From an uncultured Prevotellaceae bacterium (lineage in GTDB: Bacteria; Bacteroidota; Bacteroidia; Bacteroidales; Bacteroidaceae), in NCBI GenBank assembly GCA_902795605.1, contig CADBLU010000103.1:1-43880 (forward strand): DNA of 43,880 nucleotides. Direction: 5' to 3'. Position 1 is the first letter of the stretch, and every line of letters starts with the position of its first letter. The position numbers and the translations under genes were made by a program. Shown here piece by piece: positions 34,845-43,696 of the stretch. The notes under the pieces are model-generated. The model was not told where the DNA came from, searched no databases, and saw nothing but the letters and a program-made list of their open reading frames with translations.

Positions 34845-35549
34845 ATGGACTTGCAGGCGATAGTGGAAATCGACAGACAGCTGCTTGGTGTGGTCAATGG
34901 GGCTCATTCGCCGTTTTTCGACACGCTGATGACCGTCCTCACCTCAGGCCCCACCTGGATACCGCTGTATCTCTCCCTGCTCTACCTCGTTGTCAAGAAC
35001 AACGAGACGATGGCGCAGATAGGACTGGTGGTGCTCTGTTGTGCGATCTGCTTCTTCATCACAGAGTTCGTGACCGAGGGTCTGGTAAAGCCTGCCGTAG
35101 CCCGTCCGCGGCCAGGCAACGACCCGGAATGGATGTATATGGTGCATGTGGTAGGTGATCGGCGTGGTCTCGACTACAGTTTCTTCTCTGCCCATGCCGC
35201 CAATACGTTCGGCATCGCTGTGTTTTTCTGCCTCCTGGTGCGCGACACCGTCTTCTCATGGCTGATGGTCACCTGGTCGTTGCTCAATTGCTATACCCGT
35301 CTATATCTGGCCATGCACTATCCTTCCGACATCCTTGTCGGACTGCTTTTCGGGGCATTGGTCGGCATGGTGGTCTACCTGGTGTTCTGGCTGTTCTACA
35401 GGCAGTTGTCTGCCGGGCAGAGTTACGTGTCGACACAATATAGCGCCACAGGCTACAACCAGACGGATATCGACGTGGTGGCTTGTGTGCTGATGGCCAC
35501 CTATGCGATAGCCATCATCCTGTCGCTCACCATGCATTCATCTTTATAA
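34845..35549 (+). CDS. PAP2-family membrane phosphatase
   Basis: 234 residues, five to six transmembrane helices. The three PAP2 phosphatase motifs are present: KPAVARPRPG (motif 1), FFSAHAANTF (motif 2, catalytic His as proton donor) and TRLYLAMHYPSDILVG (motif 3, nucleophile His). Substrate is probably a lipid pyrophosphate such as undecaprenyl pyrophosphate; lipid A phosphate is an alternative. It follows the BatD-E gene by 17 bases, so it may be co-transcribed. Confidence 0.88.
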   Translation: MDLQAIVEIDRQLLGVVNGAHSPFFDTLMTVLTSGPTWIPLYLSLLYLVVKNNETMAQIGLVVLCCAICFFITEFVTEGLVKPAVARPRPGNDPEWMYMVHVVGDRRGLDYSFFSAHAANTFGIAVFFCLLVRDTVFSWLMVTWSLLNCYTRLYLAMHYPSDILVGLLFGALVGMVVYLVFWLFYRQLSAGQSYVSTQYSATGYNQTDIDVVACVLMATYAIAIILSLTMHSSL

Positions 35550-35557
35550 TAGTATAT

Positions 35558-36811
35558 ATGGATACACGACATATCAAGATAAGTGATTACAACTATCCGC
35601 TGCCCGATGAGCGCATCGCCAAATATCCTTTGGCCCGACGCGACTCGTCGCGTCTTCTCGTCTACAGAGGCGGGGAGATCAGCGAGGATGTCTTCAGTGC
35701 CCTGCCCGGCTATCTGCCCACGGGTTCGCTGATGGTGTTCAACAACACCAAGGTCATCATGGCCCGCTTGCATTTCCGCAAGTCGACAGGTGCGCTCATC
35801 GAGGTGTTCCTGCTCGAGCCCGTGTCGCCCTCCGACTATCAGGTGATGTTTCTCACCACAGGCCGATGCGAATGGTGCTGTCTGGTAGGCAACCTGAAGA
35901 AATGGAAAGAGGAGCCGCTCGTCAGGACCGTCGAAGTGGGCGGCAAGACAGTGGTGCTGCGTGCCAGCAGGGTAGGGGAGATGCGCACCGGTCAGCGAGT
36001 GGTGCTGGAATGGGACCAGTCCGACGTCACCTTCGCCGAAATCCTCGACGCCGTGGGCGAGTTGCCCATACCGCCTTACCTCAACCGCCAGTCAGAGGAA
36101 AGCGACAAGACCACCTATCAGACGGTCTATTCCAAAGTCAAGGGCAGTGTGGCAGCCCCTACCGCCGGCCTGCATTTCACCGATGAGGTGCTTCACGCCC
36201 TCGACGAGCGGGGCATTCAGCGCGAGGAGGTGACTCTCCATGTGGGAGCCGGCACTTTCCGTCCGGTGAAAAGCGAGTGTATCGAGGGGCATGAGATGCA
36301 TTCCGAGCATTTCTGTGTCCAGCGTTCCACGGTGCAGCAACTCATCGAGCACCTTGGGCGTGTGGTGGCTGTGGGCACCACCAGTGTCCGCACTCTTGAG
36401 AGCCTGTATTATATCGGTGCCCAGATGTGCTCCTGCCCTTTTGCCGACGATGAACCGATACATGTGTCGCAGTGGGAGCCCTATGAGCAGGCGGCCGGCA
36501 ACCGGATGCCTGACGTCGCCGAGGCTTTGGAGGCCATCCTCCGCCATCTCGACCGTCATCATCTCAGTGCCCTCCATGCCGACACCCAGATCATCATCGC
36601 ACCAGGCTATGAATATAAGATAGTGAGCCGGCTTGTCACCAATTTCCATCAGCCGCAGAGCACCTTGCTGCTGCTCGTCAGTGCTTTCGTGCATGGCGAC
36701 TGGCGCCGCATCTACGACTATGCTTTGTCACATGACTTCCGTTTCCTGAGTTACGGCGACAGTTCGCTGCTGATGCCCGACGACCCGCCGTCTTCCGGCA
36801 AACAGGAATAA
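35558..36811 (+). CDS. queA: S-adenosylmethionine:tRNA ribosyltransferase-isomerase
   Basis: 417 residues from ATG 35558; the frame extends to 35483 inside the PAP2 gene, but MDTRHIKISDYNYPLPDERIAKYPL is the natural QueA N-terminus. Transfers the ribosyl part of AdoMet to 7-aminomethyl-deazaguanine in tRNA, forming epoxyqueuosine. Signatures: ARRDSSRLLVY, LMVFNNTKVIMARLHF, PPYLNRQSEESDKTTYQTVYSKVKGSVAAPTAGLHFTDEVL (split by conserved prolines), THVGAGTFRPVKS-like block and TNFHQPQSTLLLLVSAF. Longer than E. coli QueA (about 356) because of a spacer near residues 290-330. Eight bases after the PAP2 gene. Confidence 0.95.
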   Translation: MDTRHIKISDYNYPLPDERIAKYPLARRDSSRLLVYRGGEISEDVFSALPGYLPTGSLMVFNNTKVIMARLHFRKSTGALIEVFLLEPVSPSDYQVMFLTTGRCEWCCLVGNLKKWKEEPLVRTVEVGGKTVVLRASRVGEMRTGQRVVLEWDQSDVTFAEILDAVGELPIPPYLNRQSEESDKTTYQTVYSKVKGSVAAPTAGLHFTDEVLHALDERGIQREEVTLHVGAGTFRPVKSECIEGHEMHSEHFCVQRSTVQQLIEHLGRVVAVGTTSVRTLESLYYIGAQMCSCPFADDEPIHVSQWEPYEQAAGNRMPDVAEALEAILRHLDRHHLSALHADTQIIIAPGYEYKIVSRLVTNFHQPQSTLLLLVSAFVHGDWRRIYDYALSHDFRFLSYGDSSLLMPDDPPSSGKQE

Positions 36812-36890
36812 TCGTCGGCAGACCAGGATAAGCATCACTGGCAGATAATCATCATCATCATCTACAGACCCATCAATTTATCAAATCATT

Positions 36891-38051
36891 ATGAACAAAA
36901 GACCCAAGATAGGCGACAAAGTGAGATTCCTCAGTGAGACAGGCGGTGGCCGCGTCTCCGGATTCCGAGGCAAAGATATCGTGCTCGTGGAGGACGAGGA
37001 TGGTTTCGAAATCCCCACCTTGATCAACGAGGTGGTGATCGTGGAGACCGACGACTACAACATCGCCAAAGTACATACTTCGGCCGTGCCGGGCATGATG
37101 GCCAAGGCCAAACCGACACCGGTGGATGAAAACGCCGACTACGACCCTGCCGACCGTCCGGTCACCTTCCGCCGTCCGGCAGAAGAGCGCAAGGGAGGCG
37201 ATGCCCTCTCTGCCTATATCGCTTTTGTCCCTATGGACATCAAAAATATGACAACCACCGATTTCGAGGCCTATTTCGTCAACGACAGCAACTACTACAT
37301 GCACATCACCTTTCTCTCGGCAGAGGGCAACAGTTGGCGGTTGCGTCATTGTGCGGAGGTGGAGCCCAACACCAAACTCTTTCTTGAGCAGTTCGGCTTC
37401 TCCTCGCTCAACGAGATGGACCGCGCCTGTGTGCAAATCATCGCCTACAAGCGTGAGAAGCCTTTTCTCCTCAAACCCGCTGTCGACGTGCAGTTCCGTA
37501 TTGAGCCGGTGAAGTTCTACAAACTCCATACCTTCCGTGAGAATGCCTTCTTCGAGACGCCAGCTTTGCTGATCACCCTCATAGAGAACGATGCCACTCC
37601 GCGACCGCTCGTCGTCGATCCTCAGCAGCTCAAGCAGCAGATGTACGGGAACCGGGAGACTGCGGGCAAGCAGGAAGCGGTAGCCGCCGGCCGAGAGGGC
37701 AACGGCTATGTCAGACGATACGACGACCAGCAAAGCAAGGGGAAAAGTCCCGTCTATCGTGTGCAGGGTGACGTAGTGGTCGTCGACCTGCATGCCTCCG
37801 AGATTCTTGAGACAACCGCCGGAATGTCGGCAGGCGACATCCTCAACTATCAGCTTGACGTCTTCCGCCGCACGTTGGAAAGCCATAAGAATGCCAAGGG
37901 GCAGAAGATCGTCTTCATCCACGGCAAGGGTGAGGGAGTGCTTCGCAAGGCCATCCTGCAGGAATTGCGATATAAGTACAAGAAATACACATTCCAAGAT
38001 GCCTCTTTCCAGGAATACGGTTTCGGAGCCACTCAGGTGACAATCCGTTGA
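36891..38051 (+). CDS. DUF2027 protein with C-terminal Smr domain
   Basis: 386 residues, cytosolic. N-terminal SH3-like/KOW-like strand region (IGDKVRFLSETGGGRVSGF, then IVLVEDEDGFEIPTLINEVVIV), central beta-rich DUF2027 part (about 105-240; AYIAFVPMDIKNMTTTDFEAYFVNDSNYY), a charged Gln/Lys linker, and a C-terminal Smr domain (about 295-386) with VDLHASEI (Asp299-Leu300-His301) and FIHGKGEGVLRKAI. Smr domains bind or cut nucleic acids, and some act in ribosome rescue or mismatch handling; a specific role for this Bacteroidota family is not known. It starts 79 bases after queA. Confidence 0.88.
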   Translation: MNKRPKIGDKVRFLSETGGGRVSGFRGKDIVLVEDEDGFEIPTLINEVVIVETDDYNIAKVHTSAVPGMMAKAKPTPVDENADYDPADRPVTFRRPAEERKGGDALSAYIAFVPMDIKNMTTTDFEAYFVNDSNYYMHITFLSAEGNSWRLRHCAEVEPNTKLFLEQFGFSSLNEMDRACVQIIAYKREKPFLLKPAVDVQFRIEPVKFYKLHTFRENAFFETPALLITLIENDATPRPLVVDPQQLKQQMYGNRETAGKQEAVAAGREGNGYVRRYDDQQSKGKSPVYRVQGDVVVVDLHASEILETTAGMSAGDILNYQLDVFRRTLESHKNAKGQKIVFIHGKGEGVLRKAILQELRYKYKKYTFQDASFQEYGFGATQVTIR

Positions 38052-38069
38052 CAGGGGAGGGCAGCGCCT

Positions 38070-38090
38070 CCATAGTTACAAGAGCTATGG
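38070..38090 (+). other. Short hairpin between the DUF2027/Smr gene and nadE
   Basis: CCATAG (38070-38075) pairs with CTATGG (38085-38090), extended inward by a T-G and a T-A pair. No U-tract follows, so a terminator role is unlikely; possible mRNA processing or stability element, or chance. Confidence 0.3.
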
Positions 38091-38132
38091 CGCGGCGTCA
38101 TAATAATAACACATCATTAAATACGATATCAC

Positions 38133-40121
38133 ATGAAAAACGGATTTATCACTGTGGCTGCAGCAGTGCCTTCGGTCAAAGTGGCCGACTGTGCCTACAA
38201 CCTGCTTCAGATAGAGAATATGATCGCGCAGGCAGAGGGAAAGGGCGTAGAAATCATCGTCTTTCCCGAACTTGCTCTCACCGGATATACTTGCCAGGAT
38301 TTGTTCAGGCAGAACCATCTGTTGATGCAGGCGGAGAATGCCGTGCTGATGCTGCTCGACTTCACCCGCAAGCTTGATGTCATCAGTATCATTGGCCTGC
38401 CAATAGCTGTGGGCAACCTGTTGCTCAATTGCGCCATTGTTATCCAAAGCGGCGATATCCTGGGGGTGGTGCCGAAGACCTATCTGCCCAACTATAGCGA
38501 GTTCTATGAGAAACGGTGGTTTGCTTCGTCGCAAGACCTCCATCCCACAGAGATACATTTTGCAGGCAAACGTCTGGTGGTGTCACCCGCCCCGCAGATT
38601 TTCAGAACCTTCGAAGACGTGCTCTTCGGCATTGAGATCTGCGAGGATGTGTGGGCACCGACACCGCCCAGCAACCATCTCGCGCTGGCTGGTGCCGACC
38701 TGGTGTTCAACCTCTCGGCCTCCGATGAGCTGATAGGCAAGCACGCCTACCTCAAGAGCCTCCTCGCCCAGCAGAGTGCGCGCACCATCACGGGCTATGT
38801 CTATAGCGGTTGCGGCTTCGGCGAGAGCACGCAGGACGTGGTCTACGGCGGCAATGCCATCATCTTTGAGAACGGCCATCTGTTGGCAGAAGGTGAACGC
38901 TTCTCGTTTGAGCCGCAGCTCTTGATCAGTCAGATAGATATCGACAAATTGCGCTCCGAGCGCCGTTGCAACACCACCTTTGTCAATGCCCAGCGCCCGT
39001 CGAGTGACGAGCGGCGTGCCTGCGACGAAGTCTTCGTCGACTGTCTGGCTCCTGTCAACCGTCAGTCCGATCCCACCGAGGGCCAGCCTTTGGCCTATCG
39101 TCGCATCGACCCGCACCCCTTCATCCCCGACGAAGCGAAGATGAAGCAGAGTTGCGAGGAGATTTTCAATATCCAGATAGCCGGTTTGGCCAAGCGTCTC
39201 CAGCATATCAACAGCCAGAAGGTGGTGCTCGGCATCAGCGGTGGTCTCGACTCCACACTCGCACTGCTGGTGTGTGTGAAGACTTTCGACAAGATGGGCT
39301 ACGACCGCAAGGGAATCATAGGAGTGACCATGCCCGGTTTCGGCACCTCAGGCCGAACCTATCGCAATGCCATCAGTCTGATGGAAAACCTCGGCATCAC
39401 CATGCGCGAAATCAGTATTGCCAAGGCGGTGACTCAGCATTTCGAGGACATCGGCCACGACCCCTCCGTCCACGACGTGACCTATGAGAACAGCCAGGCA
39501 CGCGAGCGCACACAGATTTTGATGGACCTCAGCAACAAGTTGGGCGGTCTCGTCGTAGGTACGGGCGACCTGTCGGAGTTGGCGCTGGGCTGGGCCACCT
39601 ACAATGGCGACCACATGTCGATGTATGGTGTCAATGCCAGTGTGCCAAAAACACTGGTGAGTTATCTCGTGCGTTTCGTGGCCCTCAATGAGGTTGATGA
39701 ACTGTCGAGGGATACCCTGCTCGACATCGTCGATACACCTATCAGTCCTGAGTTGGTGCCCACCGACCGTGAGGGCAATATCCAGCAGAAGACGGAAGAC
39801 TTGGTGGGACCCTATGAGTTGCACGACTTCTTCCTCTATCATTTCCTGCGGTTCGGATATCGGCCCCAGAAACTCTATATGCTTGCGCAGCGCGCTTTCG
39901 ACGGTTCCACCCCCGGTGCGGGCGTCTACGACAACGCTGTCATTAAGAAATGGCTGACCACCTTCATCCGCCGCTTCTTCAATCAGCAGTTCAAGCGCTC
40001 CTGCCTGCCCGACGGTCCCAAGGTGGGCACGGTGAGCCTCTCGCCTCGTGGCGATTGGCGCATGCCCTCTGATGCCTCCTCTGCCACCTGGCTCGCTGAG
40101 TGTGCCGCCCTTGCAGAGTGA
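38133..40121 (+). CDS. nadE: Glutamine-dependent NAD+ synthetase
   Basis: 662 residues, two-domain form. The N-terminal nitrilase-type glutaminase (about 1-290) has Glu46 (FPELALTGY), Lys115 (VVPKTYLPNY) and Cys170 (EICEDVW) as the catalytic triad; ammonia passes to the C-terminal synthetase (about 335-662) with the ATP-binding P-loop GISGGLDS (starting near residue 368), STGDLSELALGWATYNGDHMSMYGVNAS-type NAD-binding block (read here as GTGDLSELALGW) and KTLVSYLVRF. Catalyses the last step of NAD synthesis, using glutamine. It lies in the forward array after the DUF2027/Smr gene; the trp promoter follows. Confidence 0.96.
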   Translation: MKNGFITVAAAVPSVKVADCAYNLLQIENMIAQAEGKGVEIIVFPELALTGYTCQDLFRQNHLLMQAENAVLMLLDFTRKLDVISIIGLPIAVGNLLLNCAIVIQSGDILGVVPKTYLPNYSEFYEKRWFASSQDLHPTEIHFAGKRLVVSPAPQIFRTFEDVLFGIEICEDVWAPTPPSNHLALAGADLVFNLSASDELIGKHAYLKSLLAQQSARTITGYVYSGCGFGESTQDVVYGGNAIIFENGHLLAEGERFSFEPQLLISQIDIDKLRSERRCNTTFVNAQRPSSDERRACDEVFVDCLAPVNRQSDPTEGQPLAYRRIDPHPFIPDEAKMKQSCEEIFNIQIAGLAKRLQHINSQKVVLGISGGLDSTLALLVCVKTFDKMGYDRKGIIGVTMPGFGTSGRTYRNAISLMENLGITMREISIAKAVTQHFEDIGHDPSVHDVTYENSQARERTQILMDLSNKLGGLVVGTGDLSELALGWATYNGDHMSMYGVNASVPKTLVSYLVRFVALNEVDELSRDTLLDIVDTPISPELVPTDREGNIQQKTEDLVGPYELHDFFLYHFLRFGYRPQKLYMLAQRAFDGSTPGAGVYDNAVIKKWLTTFIRRFFNQQFKRSCLPDGPKVGTVSLSPRGDWRMPSDASSATWLAECAALAE

Positions 40122-40295
40122 GTTTATGAATGTGTATTATCTATGTTTCTTACTTTATTGTCTTATTCACATAAAAAAATCTTAGCAATCCTGGTGAACA
40201 GAAACTATTGATGTCTCCTTTCCGTACAAATAAGTGAAACATCCTCTTCTTTTTGTGTCCATTTATTACAAAAGATAAATTTTTTAGCAAAAAAA
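40122..40295. other. AT-rich intergenic stretch before the trp promoter
   Basis: About 170 AT-rich bases between nadE and the trp promoter. I see no gene and no strong terminator hairpin after nadE. Its end (about 40270-40297) is very A/T-rich and leads into the -33 element. Confidence 0.5.
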
Positions 40296-40326
40296 TTTGC
40301 AGAAAGATAGAAATTCACTACTTTTG
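40296..40326 (+). promoter_or_regulatory. Promoter of the tryptophan operon, TTTG-N19-TACTTTTG
   Basis: TTTG at 40296-40299, 19 bases, then TACTTTTG at 40319-40326: the best Bacteroidota promoter in the window. Predicted start is near 40332, about 20 nt before the leader peptide ATG and about 205 nt before trpB. Confidence 0.8.
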
Positions 40327-40352
40327 CAGTCGAATTGTAAACAACATTTTAT

Positions 40353-40409
40353 ATGATCAGAACAGCAAACTTTTGGTGGTGGCGCTACTCAAGATTGAAA
40401 ATATCGTGA
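40353..40409 (+). CDS. Trp-rich leader peptide of the trp operon
   Basis: ATG 40353 to TGA 40407-40409 encodes 18 residues, MIRTANFWWWRYSRLKIS, with three consecutive Trp codons (TGG at 40374, 40377, 40380). It begins about 20 nt after the predicted transcription start and ends about 40 nt before an intrinsic terminator that lies upstream of trpB. This is the layout of ribosome-mediated attenuation: when charged Trp-tRNA is scarce the ribosome would stall on the Trp codons and the terminator would not form. The chance of a WWW run in exactly this place is small. No known homologue was checked. Confidence 0.85.
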   Translation: MIRTANFWWWRYSRLKIS

Positions 40410-40421
40410 GAAGATAGTCGC
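40382..40421 (+). promoter_or_regulatory. Candidate pause/anti-terminator segments of the trp attenuator
   Basis: GCGCTACTC (40382-40390), directly at the last Trp codon, can pair imperfectly with GAG-aaga-TAG-t-CGC (40408-40421). The second segment also contains GTCGC (40417-40421), complementary to GCGAC (40470-40474) at the start of the terminator's right arm. A stalled ribosome covering the first segment would free the second to compete with the terminator. The pairing is weaker and less certain than the terminator itself. Confidence 0.4.
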
Positions 40422-40450
40422 GTACCTTAAAGTTTGGAGATCAGAGATAC

Positions 40451-40491
40451 CGAGGGAGCTGTCATTCTTGCGACAGCCCCCTCGCTTTTTT
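40451..40491 (+). terminator. Attenuator terminator upstream of trpB
   Basis: CGAGGGAGCTGTC (40451-40463) pairs with GACAGCCCCCTCG (40472-40484) with a single A-C mismatch around an 8-base loop, then C and six T (40486-40491). It sits between the leader peptide and trpB (start 40536), so it would end transcription before the operon unless overcome. Confidence 0.88.
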
Positions 40492-40535
40492 ATACATTCA
40501 TTCATCAGAAAATCATCAACAACCATCAAATAATC

Positions 40536-41741
40536 ATGCAAAAGTTCCAAGTTGACAAAAACGGTTTTTACGGAGAGTTCGGAGGTGCCTATGTGCCGGA
40601 GATTCTCTACAAGAGCGTCCACGACTTGCAGGATGCCTATCTGCCAATCGTGGAATCGGAAGAGTTCAAGGCTGAGTATCGTGCACTGCTGAAAGACTAT
40701 GTGGGTCGTCCCTCGCCGCTCTACTATGCGCGTAGGATGAGTGAGCGGTATGGATGCCGTCTGTATCTCAAGCGGGAAGACCTCAACCACACGGGAGCCC
40801 ACAAGATCAACAACACCATCGGTCAGATTCTGCTGGCTCGCAAGATGGGAAAGACACGCATCATCGCCGAGACAGGTGCCGGCCAGCATGGCGTGGCCAC
40901 CGCCACCGTGTGTGCGCTGATGGGGATGAAGTGCGAGGTGTTTATGGGTGCTACGGATGTGGAGCGCCAGCACACCAATGTGGAGCGTATGCGGATGCTG
41001 GGTGCGGAGGTGCATCCCGTCCGTACCGGCAACATGACTCTGTCGGATGCCTGCTCCGAGGCCATCCGCGACTGGTGCTGTCACCCGCGAGATACATTCT
41101 ACATCGTAGGGTCTACCATGGGGCCGCATCCTTATCCCGACCTGGTGGCACGTATGCAGAGTGTCATCTCCGAGGAAATCAAATGGCAATTGGAGGAGAA
41201 GATCGGACGCGACTATCCCGACTATCTCGTGGCGTGCATCGGCGGGGGCAGCAACGCTGCCGGCACTATCTATCACTATGCCTCCGACGAGCGTGTGAAG
41301 ATCGTATTGGCCGAGGCAGGAGGACACGGCTATGAGACCGACCACACGGCAGCCACGTTGCACCGCGGCAGTGTGGGCATCCTCCACGGTGCCAAGATGC
41401 TGGTGATGCAGGACGACGACGGCCAAATAGAAGAGGCTTTCACCATCTCTGCCGGCCTCGACTATCCCGGTGTGGGACCTATGCACTGCCACATGGCCCG
41501 TCAGGGACGCTCGCAGGTGTTGAGCATCAACGACGACGAGGCTATCTACGGCGGCTATGAACTGACTCGCCTTGAAGGCATCATCCCTGCCATCGAGTCG
41601 GCCCACGCCGTGGCGGCGCTCTCGAAACTCACCTTCAAGCCCGACGATGTGGTGGTGCTCACTGTCAGCGGCCGTGGCGACAAGGACATCAAGACTTATC
41701 TCGACAACAAACAAATGGCAAAGGAATATGGAGATTTTTAA
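40536..41741 (+). CDS. trpB: Tryptophan synthase beta chain
   Basis: 401 residues from ATG 40536; the frame is open upstream to 40434, but that would run through the terminator. Joins indole and serine to make tryptophan, PLP-dependent, with TrpA as partner. Signatures: KNGFYGEFGGAYVPEIL, HTGAHKINNT (Lys90 as the PLP Schiff base), ETGAGQHGVATATVCAL, ACIGGGSNAAG (phosphate loop) and GLDYPGVGPMH. It is the TrpB1 type by length. First structural gene after the attenuator; its end overlaps trpE by 14 bases. Confidence 0.97.
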   Translation: MQKFQVDKNGFYGEFGGAYVPEILYKSVHDLQDAYLPIVESEEFKAEYRALLKDYVGRPSPLYYARRMSERYGCRLYLKREDLNHTGAHKINNTIGQILLARKMGKTRIIAETGAGQHGVATATVCALMGMKCEVFMGATDVERQHTNVERMRMLGAEVHPVRTGNMTLSDACSEAIRDWCCHPRDTFYIVGSTMGPHPYPDLVARMQSVISEEIKWQLEEKIGRDYPDYLVACIGGGSNAAGTIYHYASDERVKIVLAEAGGHGYETDHTAATLHRGSVGILHGAKMLVMQDDDGQIEEAFTISAGLDYPGVGPMHCHMARQGRSQVLSINDDEAIYGGYELTRLEGIIPAIESAHAVAALSKLTFKPDDVVVLTVSGRGDKDIKTYLDNKQMAKEYGDF

Positions 41742-43119
41742 TTTTTCTACTACCAGCCGCACCATACTGGCCGATTGCTATACGCCGGTGGGTGTCTATA
41801 TGCGGCTGAGAGACCTCTATCCGCAAAGTGCGCTGATGGAGAGTTCCGACTATCATGAGCCAGGCAACTCACGCTCATTCATTGGCATACACCCTCTGGC
41901 AAGTGTGGCGATTGCCCATGACGTGGCCATCATCACCATGCCCGACGGCAGCATCCGCCGCCATGAGGTGGAAGGCCGTTACCGTGCCGACAATGCCATC
42001 CACGAATTGATCGACAGCATCGTCGTAGAGGGTGAAGACGCCCGTCTGTGCGGACTTTTCGGCTATACCTCTTTCAATGCGGTGCGCTATTTTGAGAACA
42101 TCCCCGTCAAGGACGAGACGATGGCCCGCAACGATGCGCCCGACCTGCTCTATATCCTTTATGAGACCGTCATCGTCTTCGACCATCACAATAATATGTT
42201 GAAACTGGTGACTCTTGGCACATCGTCGGATATCGACCAGGTGCTGACGGCCGTCAACAAGTCGCATGTGCAGGAATGCCAGTTCCGTCCCGTGGGCGAG
42301 GTGTCCAGCACACTCACCGACGAGGAGCACAAAGCCAATATCCGGCGGGGCATACAGCACTGCCTGCGTGGCGATGTGTTCCAGATTGTGCTCAGCCGCA
42401 GGTTTGTGCAGAAATACGAGGGCGACGACTTCAAACTCTACCGGGCCCTCAGGAGCATCAACCCCAGTCCCTATCTGTTCTATTTCGATTTCGGCGGTTT
42501 CCGCATCTTCGGCTCCTCGCCAGAGACCCATTGCCGTATCGAGGGACGTAAGGCATACATCGACCCCATCGCCGGCACCACCCGTCGCACGGGCAACGAC
42601 GAGGCCGACCGCCAAGGGGCTGAATATCTGCGCCGTGACCCCAAGGAGAACGCGGAGCATGTCATGCTCGTCGACCTCGCCCGCAACGACCTTGCCCGCA
42701 ACTGCCACGGTGTGAAGGTGGAGTTCTACAAGGACTTGCAGTATTATAGCCACGTCATCCATCTGGTGTCGAGGGTGTCGGGCGAACTTGATGAAGGAGC
42801 CGACCCTGTGAAGGCCTTTATCGACACATTCCCCGCTGGGACACTCTCGGGCGCACCGAAGGTGCGTGCCATGCAGCTCATCTCCGAATACGAGCCTCAC
42901 AACCGGGGAGCCTATGGCGGCTGCATCGGCATCATCGGACTTGACGGCTCACTCAACCAGGCCATCACCATCCGCACCTTTGTCGCCCGTGGCGGCGAAC
43001 TGTGGTTCCAGGCCGGTGGCGGAATCGTGGCTAAGAGCGACGAGGAGTATGAGTTGCAAGAAGTGAACAATAAACTTGGTGCGCTGCGGCGCGCCATAGA
43101 GATGGCAGAAAAATTGTGA
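41728..43119 (+). CDS. trpE: Anthranilate synthase component I
   Basis: 463 residues from ATG 41728, which overlaps the end of trpB; the frame is open further upstream, but those residues are a shadow of trpB. Converts chorismate plus ammonia to anthranilate with TrpG. The N-terminal part has ALMESSDYHEPGNSRSFIG (the LxES element of the tryptophan feedback site, so product inhibition is likely). The chorismate-binding part has IFGSSPETHCRIEGRKAYIDPIAGTTRR, MLVDLARNDLAR, PAGTLSGAPKVRAM and GAYGGCIGIIG. A little shorter than E. coli TrpE (520). Confidence 0.96.
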   Translation: MEIFNFSTTSRTILADCYTPVGVYMRLRDLYPQSALMESSDYHEPGNSRSFIGIHPLASVAIAHDVAIITMPDGSIRRHEVEGRYRADNAIHELIDSIVVEGEDARLCGLFGYTSFNAVRYFENIPVKDETMARNDAPDLLYILYETVIVFDHHNNMLKLVTLGTSSDIDQVLTAVNKSHVQECQFRPVGEVSSTLTDEEHKANIRRGIQHCLRGDVFQIVLSRRFVQKYEGDDFKLYRALRSINPSPYLFYFDFGGFRIFGSSPETHCRIEGRKAYIDPIAGTTRRTGNDEADRQGAEYLRRDPKENAEHVMLVDLARNDLARNCHGVKVEFYKDLQYYSHVIHLVSRVSGELDEGADPVKAFIDTFPAGTLSGAPKVRAMQLISEYEPHNRGAYGGCIGIIGLDGSLNQAITIRTFVARGGELWFQAGGGIVAKSDEEYELQEVNNKLGALRRAIEMAEKL

Positions 43120-43123
43120 AAAG

Positions 43124-43696
43124 ATGAAAATAGTGATTATCGACAATTATGACTCTTTTACCTACAACCTGAGTCATTATGTGAAAGCATTGGGCGCAGA
43201 GGTCACCGTGCTGCGCAACGACCAGTTCGCACTCACCGACCTTGAGCCCTACGACAAGATCATCCTCTCGCCAGGGCCGGGCATCCCTTCCGAGGCAGGA
43301 CTCCTCACGCAGGTCATCAGTGCCTATGCAGGCCGGAAGCCCATCCTCGGTGTCTGCCTCGGCCATCAGGCCATCGGTGAGGTGTTTGGCGCGCGACTGG
43401 TCAACCTTCCCGAGGTGTTCCATGGTGTGGCCACGCCCTGTCACATCATCGGCGAAGACCCCTTGTTCGCCGGTCTGTCCAAGGACATCACCGTGGGGCG
43501 CTACCATTCCTGGGTGGTGTCGGCCGATGACTTCCCGGCTTGCCTTGAGGTCACCGCCGTGAGCGACGAAGGTCAGGTCATGGCCCTGCGTCATCGCACC
43601 TTCGACATCCACGGCATCCAATTCCATCCCGAGAGCGTGCTGACGCCCGAAGGAAATCACATTATTGAAAACTTTTTGAATACCAACAAGATATGA
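43124..43696 (+). CDS. trpG: Anthranilate synthase component II (glutamine amidotransferase)
   Basis: 190 residues, class I glutamine amidotransferase alone (not fused to TrpD). Catalytic triad: Cys78 (LGVCLGHQAIGE), His in IQFHPESVL and the Glu two residues later. Also ILSPGPGIPSEAG (oxyanion region). Supplies ammonia to TrpE. Four bases after trpE; its stop overlaps the trpD start (ATGA). Confidence 0.96.
   Translation: MKIVIIDNYDSFTYNLSHYVKALGAEVTVLRNDQFALTDLEPYDKIILSPGPGIPSEAGLLTQVISAYAGRKPILGVCLGHQAIGEVFGARLVNLPEVFHGVATPCHIIGEDPLFAGLSKDITVGRYHSWVVSADDFPACLEVTAVSDEGQVMALRHRTFDIHGIQFHPESVLTPEGNHIIENFLNTNKI

Noticed and set aside
40434..40535. Upstream extension of the trpB frame
   Set aside because: It would start within the attenuator and translate the terminator stem; the ATG at 40536 gives the normal TrpB N-terminus.
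41572..41727. Upstream extension of the trpE frame
   Set aside because: These residues are a shadow of trpB; ATG 41728 begins the normal TrpE sequence.
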